This document shows, one piece after another, positions 47,170 to 50,614 of a DNA stretch of 50,614 bases. This DNA comes from Devosia sp. (lineage in GTDB: Bacteria > Pseudomonadota > Alphaproteobacteria > Rhizobiales > Devosiaceae): positions 1 through 50,614 of the forward strand of contig NZ_JACZKG010000076.1 of assembly GCF_014860165.1 (NCBI RefSeq), read 5' to 3'. The translations under genes and the position numbers were made by a program. Position 1 is the stretch's first letter; the number at the start of each line of letters is the position of its first letter. A model generated the notes under the pieces. The model worked only from the letters and a program-made list of their open reading frames with translations, did no database searches and had not been told where the DNA came from.

Positions 47170-47267
47170 GGGTGGAGCAGTTCCGGTGGGAAGGCGGGGT
47201 TGTTATAGGCGGCGGCGGAATTTTTGCAATCGGGAGTCGCTACGCATTTGGCTCCGCAAGCTCGGTG

Positions 47268-48197
47268 TCAGCGGGAGACACCGGCCTTGTCCAATTCGGC
47301 GAGCAATTGCGGAATGATCTCAAATAGGTCGCCGATCAGCGCCACGTCGGCCAGCTTGACCAGCGGGGCTTCGGCATCGGAATTGATGGCGACGATCCTC
47401 TTGGCGCCCTGGATGCCGGCCAGGTGCTGCAGGGCGCCTGAGATGCCGATGGCGATATAGAGGTCGGGGGCGATGATCTTGCCGGTCTGGCCGACCTGCC
47501 AGTCATTGGGGGCGTAGCCGGCATCCACCGCGGCGCGGGTGGCGCCGATGGCGGCGCCGAGCTTTTTGGCAAGCTGTTCGATGAGCCTGAAGTTCTCGGC
47601 GGAGCCCAGCGCCACGCCGCCACCGACCACGATCTGGGCCGTCGCCAGGTCGGGTGAGTCGCTTTCGGTGCGATGCGAGGCAATCATCCGCGCGGCGGAG
47701 GCCACTGAATTTTCGATGACTTCGATGGGCGCGTCATTGCCACCGGCAGCGGCGCGGAAGGCCGAGGCGCGGATGGTGAGGACATGCTTGGCCTGGCCAT
47801 CGCTGACGGTCTGGACGGCGTTGCCGGCATAGATGGGCCGCTCGAAACGGGTCGGCCCGAGCACCCTGACCACATCGGTAACCGGCATCAGATCAAGCTT
47901 GGCCGCAACGCGCGGCATGCGATCCTTGCCCACGCTCCCGGCCGACTGGACGATATAGTGATAGGGTTCGGCCAGGGCGGCGATGACAGAAGCATCGGCT
48001 TCCGACGACGGCGCACCCTTGGCCACCAGGACCTTGGTGACGCCGGCCAGCCCGGCGGCCTCGGCCGCGACGGCATCGATATCTTCGCCGATGACCAGCA
48101 GGTCGATCGGGCCCAGCTCGCTCACCGCGTGCACGACGCGGGCGGTGGCTGGTGAAAGAGCGCCGAGGTCGTGATCGGCAATAAGCAGCACGCTCAT
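47268..48197 (-). CDS. etfA: Electron transfer flavoprotein alpha subunit
   Basis: The 309-residue subunit binds FAD and passes electrons from acyl-CoA and other dehydrogenases to ETF-ubiquinone oxidoreductase. The C-terminal FAD site shows [35 protein letters not shown] and [10 protein letters not shown], with [22 protein letters not shown] 48197 overlaps the stop of etfB by one base (TAATG), a coupled pair giving equal amounts of the two subunits. Confidence 0.97.
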   Translation of the reverse strand: MSVLLIADHDLGALSPATARVVHAVSELGPIDLLVIGEDIDAVAAEAAGLAGVTKVLVAKGAPSSEADASVIAALAEPYHYIVQSAGSVGKDRMPRVAAKLDLMPVTDVVRVLGPTRFERPIYAGNAVQTVSDGQAKHVLTIRASAFRAAAGGNDAPIEVIENSVASAARMIASHRTESDSPDLATAQIVVGGGVALGSAENFRLIEQLAKKLGAAIGATRAAVDAGYAPNDWQVGQTGKIIAPDLYIAIGISGALQHLAGIQGAKRIVAINSDAEAPLVKLADVALIGDLFEIIPQLLAELDKAGVSR

Positions 48198-48955
48198 TAC
48201 AGCGCCTCCATCTGGGAGACTTCGGCGGCGATGAAGGCGGCCAGTTCGGATGCCGAACCCACTGTCCTTCCCGCCACACGCTCGGCCGGAGGGGATACCT
48301 TTTCGATGGTGAGGCGCGGCGTGAGGTCGACGCCGAATTCTGCCACGGGGCGGACCGCGAGTGGCTTGGACCGGGCCTTCATCACCATCGGCAAAGCCGC
48401 ATTGCGCGGGGTGTTGAGGCGCAGGTCGGCGGTCACGATGGCGGGGAGCGGGATGGCAATGGTCTCGCGACCGGAATCGACTTCCCTGACGACTTCGATC
48501 CCCTGCCCCACCACCTTGATCTCGGAGGCGAAGGTGGCCTGCGGGCGATCGGTCAGCGCCGCGAGCATCTGGCCGACATGGTTGCTGTCGTCGTCCACGG
48601 CCTGCTTGCCGAGCAGAACCAGATCGGGATCTTCCTCGGCAACGACCTTGGCCAGCAGCTTGGCAATGGCCAGGGTTTCGAGCTCGGCTTCGGTCTCGAT
48701 GAGGATGCCGCGATGCGCGCCCATGGCCAGGGCGGTGAGGATGACGTCATTGGCCAGTTTGGGGCCGATGGAGACCACGACGATTTCGTCGCCGTGCCCC
48801 GCTTCCCCCAGTTGCACCGCAGCCTCGACGGCATGCTTGCAGAAGGGGTTCATCGACATGCGCACGCCTTGGGTCTCGACGCCCGAACCATCGGGGCGGA
48901 CACGAATGCGGACATTGTGATCAACGACGCGCTTGATGGCGACCAGGATTTTCAT
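48197..48955 (-). CDS. etfB: Electron transfer flavoprotein beta subunit
   Basis: The 252-residue subunit begins MKILVAIKRVVDHNVRIRV and has SMNPFCKHAVEAAVQL, LLGKQAVDDDSNHVGQMLAA and the C-terminal LNTPRNAALPMVMKARSKP. It pairs with EtfA and binds AMP. The start is ATG 48955; an in-frame extension to 48970 is not supported. It is first in the etfBA unit, and a perfect 10-base palindrome lies about 24 bases upstream. Confidence 0.97.
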   Translation of the reverse strand: MKILVAIKRVVDHNVRIRVRPDGSGVETQGVRMSMNPFCKHAVEAAVQLGEAGHGDEIVVVSIGPKLANDVILTALAMGAHRGILIETEAELETLAIAKLLAKVVAEEDPDLVLLGKQAVDDDSNHVGQMLAALTDRPQATFASEIKVVGQGIEVVREVDSGRETIAIPLPAIVTADLRLNTPRNAALPMVMKARSKPLAVRPVAEFGVDLTPRLTIEKVSPPAERVAGRTVGSASELAAFIAAEVSQMEAL

Positions 48956-48978
48956 GCGGCGCTCCGGCAAGTTGGCGG

Positions 48979-48988
48979 TGTCATGACA
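48979..48988. promoter_or_regulatory. Short palindrome TGTCATGACA upstream of etfBA
   Basis: TGTCATGACA is its own reverse complement and lies 24-33 bases before the etfB start codon, in the divergent gap shared with the M20 peptidase gene. It is short, and I cannot name a regulator. Confidence 0.25.
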
Positions 48989-49213
48989 AAATTGGCTTGG
49001 ACGGGCAAGCCGCGCGCGGGGAAATTTGGGCTAGGGCGTGGAGGATTGTTGGAAAAGGGTGCCGGGCTGGTGGGCCAGTACTCGCCGAGAACCCGATCGT
49101 CGGGAACGACACGGCGACAGGCGTGCCGCCCGGACACGAAAACCATGCTAGTGTTGACCTCGCCGATTGGGACAGCGACACTGACCCAGAATTTGACTGC
49201 TTCGGACTGGTCC

Positions 49214-50383
49214 ATGCCCATCATCAACCGCATCGCCGAATTTCACGACGAGATCGCCGGCTGGCGACGGGATTTTCATGCGCATCCGGAGCTCTTGTAC
49301 GACGTGGTGCGGACGGCAGGGGTCGTGGAACAGAAGCTGCGGCAGTTCGGCTGCGACGAGGTGGTGACCGGGATCGGGCGCACGGGCGTCGTCGGCATCA
49401 TCAACGGTCGGACCAACACGACCGGGCGAACCATCGGGTTGCGCGCCGACATGGATGCGCTGCCGGTGACGGAGAAGACCGGCAAGGACTATGCCTCGAC
49501 CATCCAGGGCAAGATGCATGCCTGCGGGCATGACGGGCATACCGCCATGCTGCTGGGCGCAGCGAAATACCTCGGCGAGACGCGCAATTTCGACGGGCGG
49601 ATTGCCCTGATCTTCCAGCCGGCGGAAGAGGGCGGCGCGGGTGGCAAGGCCATGCTCAAGGACGGGCTGGTGGAGCGGTTTGCCATCGACGAATTCTACG
49701 GCATGCACAACTGGCCGGGCATGCCGACCGGACATTTCGGCATTCGGGCCGGCGGAATCATGGCCGCCACCGACCGCTTCTACATCGACATCACCGGCAA
49801 GGGCGGCCATGCCGCGCGGCCGCAGACGACGATCGACCCGATCATGGTGGCCGCCAACATGATCGTGGGGCTGCAGTCGATCGTGTCGCGCAATGTGGAC
49901 CCGTTGGCCAATGCGGTGCTGTCGGTGACGATGGTGGAGGCCGGCGAGGCCGATAACGTGATCTCGCGGACGGCAAAGATCACCGGCACGGTGCGCACGC
50001 TGGATAGCGCGGTGCAGGACCTGATCGAGCAGCGGCTGGCCGATTTCGTACCGCAATTCGCCAGCAGCTTTGGCGCCGAGGCCAGTATGCGCTATGCGCG
50101 GGGCTATCCGGTGACAGTCAACGCGCCCGAGCAGACGGCCTTTGCCGCCAAGGTGGCGCGGGAAGTGGTTGGCGCTGAGCGGGTCGATGACGAGGCGCCG
50201 CCATCGATGGGCGGCGAGGATTTCTCCTTCATGCTCGAGGAGCGGCCGGGCGCCTATATTTTCCTCGGCAATGGCGACAGCTCGGAACTGCATACCGATA
50301 CATACGATTTCAACGATGCCGTGATCCCGGTAGGCGTGAGCTATTGGGTGCGAGTGGCGGAGCGGGCATTGCCCATACGGTGA
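49214..50383 (+). CDS. M20-family amidohydrolase (hippurate/N-acyl-amino-acid hydrolase type)
   Basis: The 389-residue metallohydrolase has the M20D pattern: DFHAHPELLYDV, RADMDALPV, HACGHDGHTAM and QPAEEGGAGG with the zinc ligands and catalytic Glu, and the dimerisation motif GKGGHAARPQTTIDP. It ends with MGGEDFSFMLEERPGAYIFLGNG. It removes acyl groups from N-acyl amino acids or related amides; the substrate is unknown. ATG 49214 is chosen; an ATG at 49145 would add 23 residues of poor quality. It is divergent from etfBA. Confidence 0.93.
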   Translation: MPIINRIAEFHDEIAGWRRDFHAHPELLYDVVRTAGVVEQKLRQFGCDEVVTGIGRTGVVGIINGRTNTTGRTIGLRADMDALPVTEKTGKDYASTIQGKMHACGHDGHTAMLLGAAKYLGETRNFDGRIALIFQPAEEGGAGGKAMLKDGLVERFAIDEFYGMHNWPGMPTGHFGIRAGGIMAATDRFYIDITGKGGHAARPQTTIDPIMVAANMIVGLQSIVSRNVDPLANAVLSVTMVEAGEADNVISRTAKITGTVRTLDSAVQDLIEQRLADFVPQFASSFGAEASMRYARGYPVTVNAPEQTAFAAKVAREVVGAERVDDEAPPSMGGEDFSFMLEERPGAYIFLGNGDSSELHTDTYDFNDAVIPVGVSYWVRVAERALPIR

Positions 50384-50389
50384 CACGCC

Positions 50390-50489
50390 GCCACGACCTC
50401 GTGGTTCGACAGGCTCACCATGAGGTCTACTTGACCGTCGAGCCACCAACAGACCTCATCCTGAGCCTGTCGAAGGACGAGGTCGTGGC
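50390..50489. repeat. Inverted repeat with TCGACAGGCTCA cores
   Basis: The arms GCCACGACCTCGTGGTTCGA...CAGGCTCACCATGAGGTC and GACCTCATCCTGAGCCTGTC...GAAGGACGAGGTCGTGGC are nearly complementary around a centre that is not. The core TTCGACAGGCTCA followed by ATGAGG recalls repeats that are common in alphaproteobacterial intergenic DNA. It lies between the M20 gene and the last partial gene. Confidence 0.85.
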
Positions 50490-50498
50490 AAGGACCTG

Positions 50499-50614
50499 AT
50501 GAACCCAACACGCGTCCTTCAAGCGACATTCCCCACCCTGTTGACCCTCCTCGTCTCCGCCGCCGGCGGCAGCATCGCCATGCTGCTTGGGCTGCCAGCG
50601 GGGTGGCTGATGGG
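50499..50614 (+). CDS. AbrB-family (PF05145-type) membrane protein, 5' end only
   Basis: The 38 visible codons read MNPTRVLQATFPTLLTLLVS followed by AAGGSIAMLLGLPAGWLMG. A hydrophobic helix ending in GLPAGWL-G is typical of the AbrB-type membrane proteins once labelled ammonia monooxygenases; other transporters could start similarly. ATG 50499 lies ten bases after the inverted repeat; AAGGA nine bases upstream is the likely ribosome-binding site. The gene continues beyond the window. Confidence 0.6.
   Translation, partial: MNPTRVLQATFPTLLTLLVSAAGGSIAMLLGLPAGWLM

Overview
The window is high-GC DNA (estimated by eye at well above 60%) from an alphaproteobacterium of the Hyphomicrobiales. A Devosia-like genome is my best guess, but I cannot confirm genus or species without a search. 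The evidence for the group is: a regulatory-domain-less HisG paired with HisZ, a tRNA-His that lacks the usual extra G at position -1, a TGA-N9-TCA box of the kind bound by RirA upstream of an iron transporter, a CIRCE-controlled groESL, and PdhS-type signalling architecture. Nearly all of it reads as chromosomal core and metabolic sequence. I see no prophage, transposase, integrase, CRISPR array or recognisable defence island.

Layout, left to right. Positions 1-10824 are all on the minus strand. In transcription order they are a ROK regulator, a degenerate EAL protein, a HAD phosphatase, ribF, ileS, lspA, a lipoprotein, and a pseudouridine synthase that runs off the left edge. An orphan sigma-54 activator (11011-12438, plus) meets a minus-strand group of small or membrane proteins (12435-14540: a 4-TM protein, an EamA exporter, a 64-aa protein and a DUF427 protein). 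Next come groES-groEL with promoter, CIRCE operator and terminator, an orphan BrnA-like protein and a Sel1-repeat protein (plus). From 18031 to 23500 a minus-strand run reads hisS-hisZ-hisG-40-aa membrane peptide-GT2 glycosyltransferase-TauE exporter with almost no gaps. Two duplicated small proteins and tag (3-methyladenine glycosylase) follow.

The right half carries a receiver-only response regulator, an L,D-transpeptidase, a TadG-like von Willebrand protein, tRNA-His and a large PAS protein that looks like a dead histidine kinase. It continues with an iron ABC transporter (binding protein and permease, no ATPase), a complete peptide-type ABC operon (binding protein, two permeases, fused double ATPase), a GH13 alpha-glucosidase, a SEC-C protein, a GH1 beta-glucosidase, a cysteine-free Mrp ATPase, a transaldolase-family aldolase, an aromatic aminotransferase, etfBA, an M20 amidohydrolase and the first codons of an AbrB-like membrane protein.

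Functional themes are translation and protein quality control (ileS, hisS, tRNA-His, groESL, lspA), histidine synthesis, uptake of iron, peptides and sugars, and signalling in which several members have lost catalytic residues. Palindromic intergenic repeats of at least two families sit between genes. In some places their edges seem to supply the ribosome-binding site of the next gene. I did not find one clearly novel multi-gene system. The most interesting leads are the catalytically dead signalling proteins, the duplicated small proteins with a leader-like ORF upstream, the repeat/RBS overlap and the matched tRNA-His/HisRS pair.
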